This document shows positions 27,080 through 36,032 of a stretch of 64,000 nucleotides of DNA, piece by piece. The DNA is from Candidatus Bathyarchaeia archaeon (GTDB taxonomy: Archaea > Thermoproteota > Bathyarchaeia > Bathyarchaeales > DTEX01). A program made the translations under genes and the position numbers. The stretch spans positions 115,668 through 179,667 of the forward strand of contig JAVZNR010000001.1 in NCBI GenBank assembly GCA_038882715.1. Direction: 5' to 3'. Position 1 is the stretch's first letter; each line of letters starts with the position of its first letter. A model generated the notes under the pieces. The model saw only the letters and a list, made by a program, of their open reading frames with translations, made no database searches and was not told the DNA's origin.

Positions 27080-28852
27080 CTAGGATAGAAAAGTCTTATA
27101 GGTTTTAATGGATTCAAGGAGAACAAGGTTTTTGAGACCCTCTTCTGGTTTTTTAACGTCATATATCTTCACACCGGAGCATCTTCTTAACAAGTTGATT
27201 TTATCGGGGTATTCCCCGCCGGGAAGAATGAATATGACCACCTTATGCCCAAGATTCGAAGCGTCCTCAATGACCGGCAAAGCCTCCTCAATATTCTGCC
27301 ATCCGCAGTCGGTAATGATAGTTATAAAGCAGTTGCCGCCGCTTTCCAATATCAATCTTCTAACTTCGTAGATTGGAAAGACCGTATATTCATCGAAAGC
27401 CATCGAAAGCACCATTTCCTTTAATTCGCTCGGCGAATCCCAAGATGCGGAAACATATCTTGTTGAAAAAGTTACCGTCGACGTTCGCCCACCAGCTTTA
27501 TGGGCGGCTAAGTAGGCGATGAAAGCTGCTATGGCTGCCTCATCATGTATTTTTGACATGCTTAGGCTTGCATCTAGAATGGTTATTTCTGATGGAACAT
27601 AACCGGTTACCAAGGATTGACCGTGGAAAGCGGGTTCCTCAACCCACTTTAAAGTTGTGAGTTCAGGTATCAGCGGCCCCTCGTCAAGACTTATGTCCAA
27701 ATCTAAGTCTTCAATATCGTCCTCAATATACCAGTCGTCGGGATACTTTACGACGGCCCAAACAGGCTTCCTAATCCTGCTCTCGGATAAATAATGTATA
27801 ATTATGTTTTCAGCCCTAGACTTATACCAGAGTCTTTTCCAAAACGCATCATCGAAGATTTTTGAGTTTATGTTTTCATATGGTTTCGAGAGAGAGCTCG
27901 GGAGACGCGGCTCCTCTAGAGCGAAACAGCGATCAGGCTTTTTAAGAGATTTAACTGTTTTCTCCTGTTTTCCTTCCCCGTAGCCCATGCCACCCTCCCT
28001 AATTTTTCCTAGTCTTGCCTTATGGGAGGCGAGCTCTTTCTCAAAAATTCTTTTTGACTTCTCCCTTTCCCCAGAGGGCAAACGGGGCTTAATCCATTGC
28101 TTAAAAAACTTCTCGGCATCAGAGACGCTTTCTATTTCGCCTAAAATCTCCTCGAAACTTCTCAACGAGCTCGGTAAAAGATCCTCTCTAACTGTAATTA
28201 CGCCATCTCGTAAACTTTTCTCCACTCTTCTCCTCGAGAATATGTTTGGGGAAATACCTCTCAATTTTGAGAGCACCACCGCTATCATTTGAACCTTTGT
28301 ATGCCATGGCTTACTAAGCCATATTATTGCTAAAAGCTCTTTAGAGATGTTTTCAAGAACCTTGCTGGATGGTTTGCGGATCGGGTTTATTTGAACATAG
28401 ACTTCTTGGAGTAAAAGCTCGAGCAGAGAAGAAGCCTTCTTCAGGATCTTCATGAAGTATGGGATCTCACCGAATCTCCTTGGAAGATAATTTACGTTAA
28501 TTTGGAGGTCGGCGAAAAGATGCGTGGCTAGGTAAGCGAGATCCCAGTCTCCGGTAACATTGAAGGCGGCTTTTTCTAGACTATATACTGTTCTAGCGTC
28601 ATATGGACAGTAGTGGACGTGCGCCAATTCATGGCGAAAAAACCAGAGCAGATATTTGTATGGGTCGCAGCCCTCAGGAATAATTCTCGGGTTCACAAAG
28701 ACTCTCCCATTAAGGGCTGAAAAAACCCTAGAGCCTTTAGGCATTCTATCGTCAACGGTAAGCTTAACGGGCGGACAATAGAGCTCTACCCACGCTTGGT
28801 TAAAAGCCTCTATCACGTGTTTAAATCGATCCTCCACTACCTTAGCCTCCAT
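27080..28852 (-). CDS. Putative metallopeptidase with VWA domain (DUF2201-like), MoxR partner
   Basis: This 590-residue protein has an N-terminal region with the zinc-type motif HELAH (His74, Glu75, His78), followed by NVTGDWDLAYLATHLFADLQIN, like the DUF2201 putative metallopeptidases. A C-terminal von Willebrand A domain (about 415-590) has the metal site DASLSMS. The middle (about 150-400) is charged and helical. Such proteins are regularly encoded next to MoxR AAA ATPases, and here the ATPase gene overlaps it by 16 bases. MoxR/VWA pairs are thought to act as chaperones or metal-insertion machines. Whether the HExxH is a working protease is unknown. Confidence 0.85.
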   Translation of the reverse strand: MEAKVVEDRFKHVIEAFNQAWVELYCPPVKLTVDDRMPKGSRVFSALNGRVFVNPRIIPEGCDPYKYLLWFFRHELAHVHYCPYDARTVYSLEKAAFNVTGDWDLAYLATHLFADLQINVNYLPRRFGEIPYFMKILKKASSLLELLLQEVYVQINPIRKPSSKVLENISKELLAIIWLSKPWHTKVQMIAVVLSKLRGISPNIFSRRRVEKSLRDGVITVREDLLPSSLRSFEEILGEIESVSDAEKFFKQWIKPRLPSGEREKSKRIFEKELASHKARLGKIREGGMGYGEGKQEKTVKSLKKPDRCFALEEPRLPSSLSKPYENINSKIFDDAFWKRLWYKSRAENIIIHYLSESRIRKPVWAVVKYPDDWYIEDDIEDLDLDISLDEGPLIPELTTLKWVEEPAFHGQSLVTGYVPSEITILDASLSMSKIHDEAAIAAFIAYLAAHKAGGRTSTVTFSTRYVSASWDSPSELKEMVLSMAFDEYTVFPIYEVRRLILESGGNCFITIITDCGWQNIEEALPVIEDASNLGHKVVIFILPGGEYPDKINLLRRCSGVKIYDVKKPEEGLKNLVLLESIKTYKTFLS

Positions 28853-30087
28853 CGATCATAAATATGACTACCGTAGTGTACGCGCCAACCCATCTGCGTC
28901 GCCATATCCTCGCCCCGCTTGAGTAAACCCTCGCTGATCCACTTATCCTCAATCTTCATAAGCTCTTCAGCGAAGACGACATCTTCAACGGCGGCTTCCC
29001 TAGCTAATTTATATATTGATGGGTCGAAACCCTTCATCATTTCATTAAGTAGAGCCCACTGCCTCCTTATCCGCCTATTCTCCATTTTCACCCTTTCTCT
29101 TTCAAGTAAGCTCTGCAGATCCACTAAGATGTTCCTTGTCCGAATCAAATTTAGTCTATGCGGGAAAACCCATAAAGCCATCTGGAATAAATCGTCGACA
29201 TCGCATTTTCCGTAAAGCCATTTAAATGCTTTCGCGAGGTTTATGAGGGCTACTGTGGCTCGCTCGCTCACGGGTTCTTTCACTATCCCACATACCTCAC
29301 GTATAAAGTGGCAGCCTTCACAAAGTGTCGGCGGCTTAATCTCAGAATTCTCTTTATCGCGTACACATGACTGGAAATCTCTAACCATCAAGTTAATGTA
29401 TCCGGTTAACTCCGCATCCAGCTCTACATCCGCAACCTCCATTCTAATTTCCTGAAGCTCATCAAAAGAAAGTATTTGCGGCATAGATTCAACCAAGTTC
29501 CAATCGTATCTCTCCAGCATTTCTTGAAGCTGAAATTTCTCGCTGAGCGTTAATGTTCTTAGAAAAACGCATATATCGAACCTGTCGTAGAATGGGGGTG
29601 GATGAATAAATGAAGTTGCGTCCGAAGGGTTCTCGTTTGCGATTAAAACATAATCGTCAACCCTAGATTTCTGTCCATAAGCCCAAACCTCACCGAACTG
29701 CATCAAGTGATGTATATTAGCCGTCGTATAGGGGTTTAGGCGGTTTAGCTCATCGATGCCTTTCCCACGGCTCTTGACGAAAGCGGCCCAAAGAACCCGT
29801 TCAACCCCCTCCTTCTCAAGCGACGGTATATGGAGCCTACCAACGACCTCGCCTCTCTTAACTTCGGATGCCCCTAAAACAACGACAAAATCGTCACCCG
29901 TTATGCCCTTAAGCAGTAAAAGCATAAGCGTTGATTTTCCAACGCCCCGTGGCGCACGTATAAGGGACGCTGAACGCGGATGCAGCTGATTTAACACGAG
30001 CGCCCTAATGGCTTCCCTGTTCGCAACAAAACGGTTCGCTATCTCCCTCTCCAACTCCACCACTTTATTTCGCAGATCCCGCGGCAC
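28837..30087 (-). CDS. MoxR-type AAA+ ATPase with a four-cysteine cluster
   Basis: This 416-residue ATPase has Walker A APRGVGKST (45-53), Walker B GIDELNR (about 110-116) and sensor-1 LIANEN. The general shape is that of MoxR proteins that work with VWA partners. After the AAA core it has Cys241-x14-Cys256-x2-Cys259-x6-Cys266, a spacing that could bind an iron-sulfur cluster or zinc. I do not know this cluster as a normal MoxR feature. The gene is co-directional with, and overlaps, the metallopeptidase-VWA gene, and follows a small tail-anchored protein gene by 11 bases. Confidence 0.88.
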   Translation of the reverse strand: MPRDLRNKVVELEREIANRFVANREAIRALVLNQLHPRSASLIRAPRGVGKSTLMLLLLKGITGDDFVVVLGASEVKRGEVVGRLHIPSLEKEGVERVLWAAFVKSRGKGIDELNRLNPYTTANIHHLMQFGEVWAYGQKSRVDDYVLIANENPSDATSFIHPPPFYDRFDICVFLRTLTLSEKFQLQEMLERYDWNLVESMPQILSFDELQEIRMEVADVELDAELTGYINLMVRDFQSCVRDKENSEIKPPTLCEGCHFIREVCGIVKEPVSERATVALINLAKAFKWLYGKCDVDDLFQMALWVFPHRLNLIRTRNILVDLQSLLERERVKMENRRIRRQWALLNEMMKGFDPSIYKLAREAAVEDVVFAEELMKIEDKWISEGLLKRGEDMATQMGWRVHYGSHIYDRWRLR

Positions 30088-30098
30088 TTCGCTCCCTC

Positions 30099-30449
30099 CT
30101 AAAGTAAGGCTAAGAATGCGGCTACAAGTGTTGCTGTCGTAAGCCCAAATATTATAATTTTCATCCTTCTAAGCTGCCTGCGAAGTCGGAGGTTCTCCTC
30201 CTCTAAATCATGGAGGCGTTCTCGAAGTATCTTCGCGACCTTTTGATCTATGATAACTGTTTTCGATAAATCCCCGCCTAAATATATTGAATCCATTATA
30301 TCTGAGGAGCCTTTCTCAACTATAACCTTATCCGTTCTATCCCACCAAGATATTAAAAAACGCTCGCCGTCATCTAGACGTTTCTTCTCGAGGGGAGCTT
30401 TTCTCGCCTCAATCTCCAGAAAACTCTTATATTTTTCGCTGACGCTCAT
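30099..30449 (-). CDS. Small coiled-coil, tail-anchored membrane protein
   Basis: This 116-residue protein has a hydrophilic N-terminal domain, then a basic-acidic coiled coil (about 66-92, LHDLEEENLRLRRQLRRMK) and a C-terminal membrane helix (IIIFGLTTATLVAAFLALL, 95-115). It is predicted to sit in the membrane with its bulk in the cytoplasm. Its gene heads the MoxR/VWA cluster with 11 bases to the ATPase gene, so it may anchor that machine at the membrane. I do not recognise a family. Confidence 0.7.
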   Translation of the reverse strand: MSVSEKYKSFLEIEARKAPLEKKRLDDGERFLISWWDRTDKVIVEKGSSDIMDSIYLGGDLSKTVIIDQKVAKILRERLHDLEEENLRLRRQLRRMKIIIFGLTTATLVAAFLALL

Positions 30450-30562
30450 GGTTCCAAGCTCTATTATAAAGATGACTCGGGCGCAATTTATCTTTTCCTA
30501 TGGGCTATAGGGTAGGCGTGGATTAAAAGGCTAAATAGGATCTGATTCTTTAGTAGTTTGCG

Positions 30563-32251
30563 GTGAGCGTAAACTTGAAGGTTTCAGAGGTAATAGTCAG
30601 GTTTTTAGAGAAGATTGGTGTGAACCTCATGTTTGGTTTGCCCGGCTCCCAAACCTGCCCGCTATACGACAGCCTTTTTTCCTCATCAATAAGACATGTG
30701 CTTGTTAGACATGAGCAGTCGGCGGCTTACATGGCTGACGCGTACGCAAAATTTACCGGAAATCTAGGGGTCTGCGATGGAACAGGTGGGCCGGGCGCAA
30801 CAAACCTGTTAACGGGGGTTGCAACCGCGTGGACTGATAGCACACCTATACTAGTTCTTACTGGACAGCAACCCTTAAGTCACCTAAGTAAGGGGGCCTT
30901 TCAGGAAATCGACCATGTGTTGCTTTTCTCCCCAATATCTAAATGGTCTACTATGCTGGTTAAGCCGGAAAAAGCTGTTGAGACGCTGAAGAGGGCTGTT
31001 AGGATAGCTGTGTCTGGTAGACCCGGGCCAGTGCACGTGAACCTGCCAGTGGATATTCAAAGCCAGCATGTAGACTATAATGAGGAAGAGGTTTCAAGAG
31101 CAGCTTCACATATTTTCTCCACGTTTAAACCCTGCGGCGATCCCCTCGCCATAGACGCTGCGCTCAATCTTCTCATCGAATCTTTTAGGCCGGTTATCGT
31201 TTCAGGTGGCGGCGTGCATTATTCCAGCCGGGCGCATAGGGAGCTCAGAGAATTAGCAGAGTGCTTGAATATTCCGGTTGCTACAACATTTAATGGCAGA
31301 GGCTCATTCCCGGAGGATCATCCACTCTCTGTTGGAAGAATTGGCGTGCATGCTTCCACGTTTAGCAATAAGATTGTGTCTGAAGCCGACGTGATATTGG
31401 CTGTAGGGTGCAGGTTCGCCGCCTTAAGCACGAAGATGTGGAGCAACATAAATCCAGACGCAAGGTTGATTCACATTGATATAGATCCGGAAATTATTGA
31501 CAGGAATTATCGCGCCGAGGTCGGCATCGTAGGCGATGCAAAAAAGGTTTTGTCCGAAATGCTGGAGAGAACCAAGAAGCTGAAATATCTTGGAGGAGAT
31601 AGGCGCGAAGAGTGGCTCAAATACATAGAGCTCGTTAGAGAAGAGTGGAGAAGATCTAAGCATTACTCTGAGATGTTCTCGGAGAGAAGCCCGATAAAAC
31701 CACAAAGGGTATGCGCTGAAATCCGGAAGACATGCAGTAAAGAAACCGTATTCACCCTAGATGCGGGGAACAATAAGATGTGGGCTTCAACATTCCTAGA
31801 AATCTATGAGCCGCACACTTGGATACAGTCCGGCTGCTTTGGACCCATGGGATACGCTATACCAGCAGCCATAGCATGTAGGTTAGCCCTCAAAGACGAC
31901 AATAGAAGCGTCGTCGCCATATGCGGTGATGGAGGCTTTTATATGAGCATGCATGAGGTTGCGACGGCCATTCAGGAGAACGCGCCCATATTAATATGCA
32001 TTTTTAATGATGGATCTCTAGGCACGATAAAGCATCGTCAAAGAGAACTCTATGGCAGAAGATTCCTCTCCGTCAATCTTAGAAACCCATCGTTCGCGGA
32101 TATTGCGGAAGCGTTCGGCTGCCATGGAATAAGCGTTGAGACGCCTAATCAGCTTAAATCAGCTTTAGAAGATGGGTTAAGGGCTACGAGACGCGGTGAA
32201 ACCGCAATCATAGATATTAAAATAGATGGGGAGGAGCCTCTCCCACCATAA
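30563..32251 (+). CDS. TPP-dependent enzyme, acetolactate synthase-like
   Basis: This 562-residue protein has the three-domain layout of acetolactate synthase large subunits. The catalytic Glu51 lies in RHEQSAAYMADAYAK; GPGATNLLTGVATAW and GAFQEIDHV are typical. The TPP motif begins with GDGGFYMS near 455 and ends with FNDGS. No small regulatory subunit is encoded nearby. Instead an iron-type alcohol dehydrogenase follows, so it could be a decarboxylase that makes an aldehyde for that enzyme; many such paralogs are not true acetolactate synthases. The start is GTG. The substrate is undetermined. Confidence 0.85.
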   Translation: MSVNLKVSEVIVRFLEKIGVNLMFGLPGSQTCPLYDSLFSSSIRHVLVRHEQSAAYMADAYAKFTGNLGVCDGTGGPGATNLLTGVATAWTDSTPILVLTGQQPLSHLSKGAFQEIDHVLLFSPISKWSTMLVKPEKAVETLKRAVRIAVSGRPGPVHVNLPVDIQSQHVDYNEEEVSRAASHIFSTFKPCGDPLAIDAALNLLIESFRPVIVSGGGVHYSSRAHRELRELAECLNIPVATTFNGRGSFPEDHPLSVGRIGVHASTFSNKIVSEADVILAVGCRFAALSTKMWSNINPDARLIHIDIDPEIIDRNYRAEVGIVGDAKKVLSEMLERTKKLKYLGGDRREEWLKYIELVREEWRRSKHYSEMFSERSPIKPQRVCAEIRKTCSKETVFTLDAGNNKMWASTFLEIYEPHTWIQSGCFGPMGYAIPAAIACRLALKDDNRSVVAICGDGGFYMSMHEVATAIQENAPILICIFNDGSLGTIKHRQRELYGRRFLSVNLRNPSFADIAEAFGCHGISVETPNQLKSALEDGLRATRRGETAIIDIKIDGEEPLPP

Positions 32252-32309
32252 AGAAGCGATTAAACCCTTATATCCAAAGTCTCACCTTAAGTCAAATGAA
32301 GGGATATCC

Positions 32310-33494
32310 ATGGATCTAAACGCCTTGATGGAAAAAACCTACATTTTTCAGTTTCCTAGGAAAATAATCTTAGGGATTAATTCATCTGAAACTGTTGGAT
32401 CTGAGGTTAAAGCGCTCAACGGAAGCAGAGTTTTACTTGTCACAGATAATAATCTAAGAGCTCTTGGCGTCACTAGAGAGGTTGAGGAGGCTCTTTCAGA
32501 TGAAGGTCTAGCTTTCGAAGTGTTCAGCGATGTCGAGGCGGAACCCAGTCTAGAAGTGGCCGAGAGCATAGCTGAGTTCGCTAGAAACGGTAAGTACGAT
32601 ATAGTTGTTGGAGTTGGGGGAGGCAGCGTGCTAGACATGGCTAAAGTCGCATCTATAGCCGTGACTAATCCAGGTTTAATGAGGAGCTATGTTGGTGTAG
32701 ATCTAGTCAAGAAACCTGGACTGCCAAAGATCCTTATGCCGACGACGGCTGGGACTGGTTCGGAGGTTACTAAGGTCGCTGTTATAACATTAGAGGAGGA
32801 AGAGGTAAAGTCGGCGATAATAAGCCCATACCTACTTAGCGACACGTCAATAGTAGACCCTAAGCTAACTCTCAGTATGCCTCAAAAAATAGCAGCTTCA
32901 ACTGGTTTGGATGCGTTGAGCCATGCGCTTGAAGCAGTGATGGCGGTCAACGCTAACCCATTAACTGACGCGTTGGCCCTGCAAGCCATCAAAATAATAT
33001 GTGAATACCTGCCGCGATCCTATAGTAGCGGTGATTTGGAGAGCAGAGTCAACATGAGTTTAGGATCTTTAATGGCCGGCATGGCGTTTGCGAACTCATG
33101 GGTATGTTTAGGACACGCTCTCGCATACTCGTTCTCCGTAGCCTATAGGGTGCCGCATGGCGTCTCCTGCGGTTTAGCCCTACCATACGCCTTTAAGTTC
33201 AATATGCCAGCAATTTCTCATAAAATTCCTCAAATTGCTGAAGCCATTGGGCTCCCTAGAGAAAAGGTTGCGGGCGACAGTCTTGGGGAGCTGATTCTAC
33301 ATAAGCTTTTGAATCTGCTGAGGGATCTTAACATGCCTAGAAGCCTGAAAGATATAGGTGTACCTGAAAGTGATATTAGGAAAATCGCAGGCAAATTGTT
33401 AACTTTCACGCGTCTAATTCAGAGAAACCCAAGAAATATATCTAAAGAAGACGCTTTAAGCCTAGTTGCAGAAATGTGGCATGGTTTCGAGTGA
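32310..33494 (+). CDS. Iron-containing alcohol dehydrogenase
   Basis: This protein of about 394 residues belongs to the iron-activated (type III) alcohol dehydrogenases. GVGGGSVLDMAKVAS binds the nucleotide, and MPTTAGTGSEVTKVAV is a family signature. The metal histidines lie in GLDALSHALEA, LGHALAYS and VPHGVSCG. The ATG at 32310 begins MDLNALMEKTYIFQFPRKIILG, which fits the family; an earlier ATG at 32226 would overlap the upstream gene by 26 bases. It probably reduces an aldehyde or oxidises an alcohol in concert with the upstream TPP enzyme. Confidence 0.9.
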   Translation: MDLNALMEKTYIFQFPRKIILGINSSETVGSEVKALNGSRVLLVTDNNLRALGVTREVEEALSDEGLAFEVFSDVEAEPSLEVAESIAEFARNGKYDIVVGVGGGSVLDMAKVASIAVTNPGLMRSYVGVDLVKKPGLPKILMPTTAGTGSEVTKVAVITLEEEEVKSAIISPYLLSDTSIVDPKLTLSMPQKIAASTGLDALSHALEAVMAVNANPLTDALALQAIKIICEYLPRSYSSGDLESRVNMSLGSLMAGMAFANSWVCLGHALAYSFSVAYRVPHGVSCGLALPYAFKFNMPAISHKIPQIAEAIGLPREKVAGDSLGELILHKLLNLLRDLNMPRSLKDIGVPESDIRKIAGKLLTFTRLIQRNPRNISKEDALSLVAEMWHGFE

Positions 33495-33514
33495 AAACTA
33501 ATCGGTGAAAACGA

Positions 33515-34321
33515 TTGCCCAAACGCCCAATAATCACTCTACTCTCAGATTTCGGCCTTAGAGACTCTTACGTTGCTGAGATGAAAGCCGTTATACTTTC
33601 GATATCTCCAAACGCGCATATAGTTGACATAAGCCATGAGGTTAGAAAATTCGATGTTAGAATGGGAGCTTTCCTATTAGCACGCGCAGCACCATTCTTT
33701 CCAAAAGGAACCGTACATGTAGCCATCGTTGACCCTGGGGTAGGCACGGAAAGGCGGCCGATAATAGTTGAAACCAGGAGGAGTTTCTATGTGGGTCCGG
33801 ACAATGGTTTATTGATGCTTTCTGCTCAGAGAGAAAACGTTAGACACGTATATGTTGTAGAGAACAGGAAATACATGCTCAAAAGTATTTCGAGGACTTT
33901 TCATGGGAGAGATATATTTGCGCCGGCTGCAGCGTATTTAACGAGAGGTGTTCCGCCCTCAGAGATGGGTTCAGAAATATTTGATCCCATTATGCCTAGT
34001 TTCGCTAGGCCTAAAGTGTTAGACCGCTCCATTAGAGGCGAAATAATACATATTGATGACTTCGGAAATCTAATTACAAACATAACGTATTCAGATCTGA
34101 AGCTCCTTGGGATCAAAGAAAGCGGCAATCTACTTGTTGAACTTGGAAAAGAGAAAATGTTGCTGAGATTTTGTAAGGCTTACGGCGAAGCCGAAATCGG
34201 CACGCCTCTCGCGATAATTGGAAGCTGCAATTTTCTTGAGATAGCGGTAAATCAAGGTAACGCCTCAAAGTTCTTCGGGGTTAAAGATGGTGAAGGAATA
34301 ATCATCCATAAAATAGGTTAA
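33515..34321 (+). CDS. S-adenosyl-L-methionine hydrolase (adenosine-forming)
   Basis: This 268-residue protein belongs to the DUF62 / SAM hydroxide adenosyltransferase family, related to fluorinase and chlorinase but using water. It hydrolyses SAM to adenosine and methionine. LLSDFGLRDSYVAEMKAV opens the protein. The catalytic Asp73 and Arg80 lie in VDPGVGTERR, and His130 in FHGRD. The same Asp-Arg-His spacing occurs in the Pyrococcus horikoshii enzyme. It is 20 bases after the alcohol dehydrogenase, starts at TTG or a nearby codon, and is likely in the same transcript. Its physiological role is unclear in all archaea. Confidence 0.9.
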   Translation: MPKRPIITLLSDFGLRDSYVAEMKAVILSISPNAHIVDISHEVRKFDVRMGAFLLARAAPFFPKGTVHVAIVDPGVGTERRPIIVETRRSFYVGPDNGLLMLSAQRENVRHVYVVENRKYMLKSISRTFHGRDIFAPAAAYLTRGVPPSEMGSEIFDPIMPSFARPKVLDRSIRGEIIHIDDFGNLITNITYSDLKLLGIKESGNLLVELGKEKMLLRFCKAYGEAEIGTPLAIIGSCNFLEIAVNQGNASKFFGVKDGEGIIIHKIG

Positions 34322-34396
34322 GGCGAGAGGCGGGTTATCGATAAATAAAATTAAATTCTTAAGTTATATCTTTCACCAATTATTTGCGGTGAGATC

Positions 34397-34795
34397 ATGA
34401 TAAAGATCCAGAGCAAGGATAAAGTTGCTCCCGTGCCAAAACATGGTGAAGCAATTTACCGTGATCTTTTCTGCGCGAGCTTAGATGATAGCTCAAATAA
34501 GGATCCTGAGAGCGAATGTCTCCAAACCATGTGGAAATGCTGGATAACCACTGTGCCGCCTAAGGTTGAAATAAAACCCCATGTCCACAAGGATCATGAG
34601 CAAATATATTATTTAGTTAAGGGTTCTGGGATAATCCTTGTAGGCGACGAGAAAGCTGAGGTTAAAGCCGGCGACTGCATATATCTGCCAAGCGACGTAC
34701 CTCACGGCTTCATCAACAACAGTAACGAAGAGACTGAGATATTCTGTGTCGGCGCAAACATATTTAGGCCATGGATAGCGAAGAGACAAAGATAG
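34397..34795 (+). CDS. Cupin-domain protein
   Basis: This 132-residue protein is a single cupin barrel. Motif 1 is HVHKDHEQIYYLVKGSG with metal-binding His, His and Glu, and motif 2 is GDCIYLPSDVPHGFIN with the last His. It may be a metal-dependent isomerase, dioxygenase or sensor of a small sugar or acid. It is convergent with an enolase-superfamily gene. A TATA-like stretch lies in the 75 bases upstream. The specific function cannot be read from the sequence. Confidence 0.85.
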   Translation: MIKIQSKDKVAPVPKHGEAIYRDLFCASLDDSSNKDPESECLQTMWKCWITTVPPKVEIKPHVHKDHEQIYYLVKGSGIILVGDEKAEVKAGDCIYLPSDVPHGFINNSNEETEIFCVGANIFRPWIAKRQR

Positions 34796-34815
34796 AATTA
34801 AGAATTATGGGCTAA

Positions 34816-36006
34816 TCATTCCTCAAAGAATTTTTCTCCTTCCATTAAATTCTTTCTCGCAACCTTCTCGTTCAGCTCTATTCCAAGCCCGGGGCCCTCG
34901 GGGACAGATATATATCCGTCTTTTATTATTGGTTTGCTGATGCCGTCCACTAGATCCTCCCACCAAGGCACCGCGACCGCGTGAAACTCGACAGCTATTA
35001 GGTTTTCAGGCATGGCTGCCGCGGCGTGAACATTAGCGATTGTAGCTACTGGTGAGGCGGCGTTGTGAGGGGCTATGGATATTCCATGAAGATCCGCCAG
35101 CCACCCAACCTTTTTTGTCTCCATTATCCCGCCGCAGGTCAACATGTCTGGGGCAGCTATATCTATGGCTCTTTCCTCAATAAGGGGTCTAAAACCCGCC
35201 ACGGTATATATGTCCTCTCCAGTCAATATTGGGGTTCTAAGCGCTCTGCTAACGATCTTAAGCCCCTTCACATCTCTCCAGTCCATTATATCCTCTATCC
35301 AAAGTAATCCGTATGGTTCAACGGCCTTACCAAATCTGATAGCCCCCTCTATAGTGCCGCCTTGATAGGCGTCTAGGGCTAGCGGAAACTCGTCCCCCAA
35401 GGCTTTTCTTAACGCCTCAACCACCGATCTCTCATATTTAATCGCTTTATTGGTCGGGATCCTGCCAATCAGCGCGTCTTTACCAGCATAATGTGGGTGG
35501 AGATCAAACTTCAGTATGGTGAAACCCATGGCTTTGATCCTTCTAGCAGCCTCAGCGTACGCTTCAGGCGTATAAAATTCCTCAAACCCCTCAAATAAAT
35601 AGTCTCTTGACGCGTCCGCTATGGCTCTTCCAGCGTGACAGTCGCAGTAAATTCTAACCTTCTCCCTAAACCTGCCGCCTATAAGCTTGTAGACCGGGGC
35701 TCCAAGGGACTTGCCCAGAATATCCCACAACGCTATTTCAACCCCACTTACAGCGCCGCCGAAACGCCCCTCCGCGCCGTATACTATTATTTTTCTGAAA
35801 ATCCGCTCTATGTTTGTTGGGTCTTCGCCAATAAGAACCTTCTTTAGGCGAAGGATCTGCTCTTTTAAGGGTATAGTGTGGTGCTGTGCTGGAGAGTAAT
35901 CTCGGGCTTCACCTAAACCATCAATCCCCTCATCTGTTTCAACCCTTATTAAGGGCCAGCAGAAGTTCCCTCTGAGAATGGCCACCTTAATATCAGTTAT
36001 TTTCAA
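34816..36006 (-). CDS. Enolase-superfamily sugar acid dehydratase (mandelate racemase type)
   Basis: This 396-residue protein has the capping domain and barrel of the mandelate racemase group. The metal ligands are Asp212 (LALDAYQ), Glu238 (WIEDI) and Glu264 (TGEDIY). Lys166 (LKFDLHPH) and a His in SIAPHNAASPVAT are likely acid-base residues. The pattern fits gluconate or galactonate dehydratases. It is followed on the same strand by the aldo-keto reductase-like gene's end 26 bases upstream, so the two may be one operon for sugar-acid use. The exact substrate is not known. Confidence 0.88.
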   Translation of the reverse strand: MKITDIKVAILRGNFCWPLIRVETDEGIDGLGEARDYSPAQHHTIPLKEQILRLKKVLIGEDPTNIERIFRKIIVYGAEGRFGGAVSGVEIALWDILGKSLGAPVYKLIGGRFREKVRIYCDCHAGRAIADASRDYLFEGFEEFYTPEAYAEAARRIKAMGFTILKFDLHPHYAGKDALIGRIPTNKAIKYERSVVEALRKALGDEFPLALDAYQGGTIEGAIRFGKAVEPYGLLWIEDIMDWRDVKGLKIVSRALRTPILTGEDIYTVAGFRPLIEERAIDIAAPDMLTCGGIMETKKVGWLADLHGISIAPHNAASPVATIANVHAAAAMPENLIAVEFHAVAVPWWEDLVDGISKPIIKDGYISVPEGPGLGIELNEKVARKNLMEGEKFFEE

Positions 36007-36032
36007 CTTTTCACCGCCCGAAGAAAAGACAA

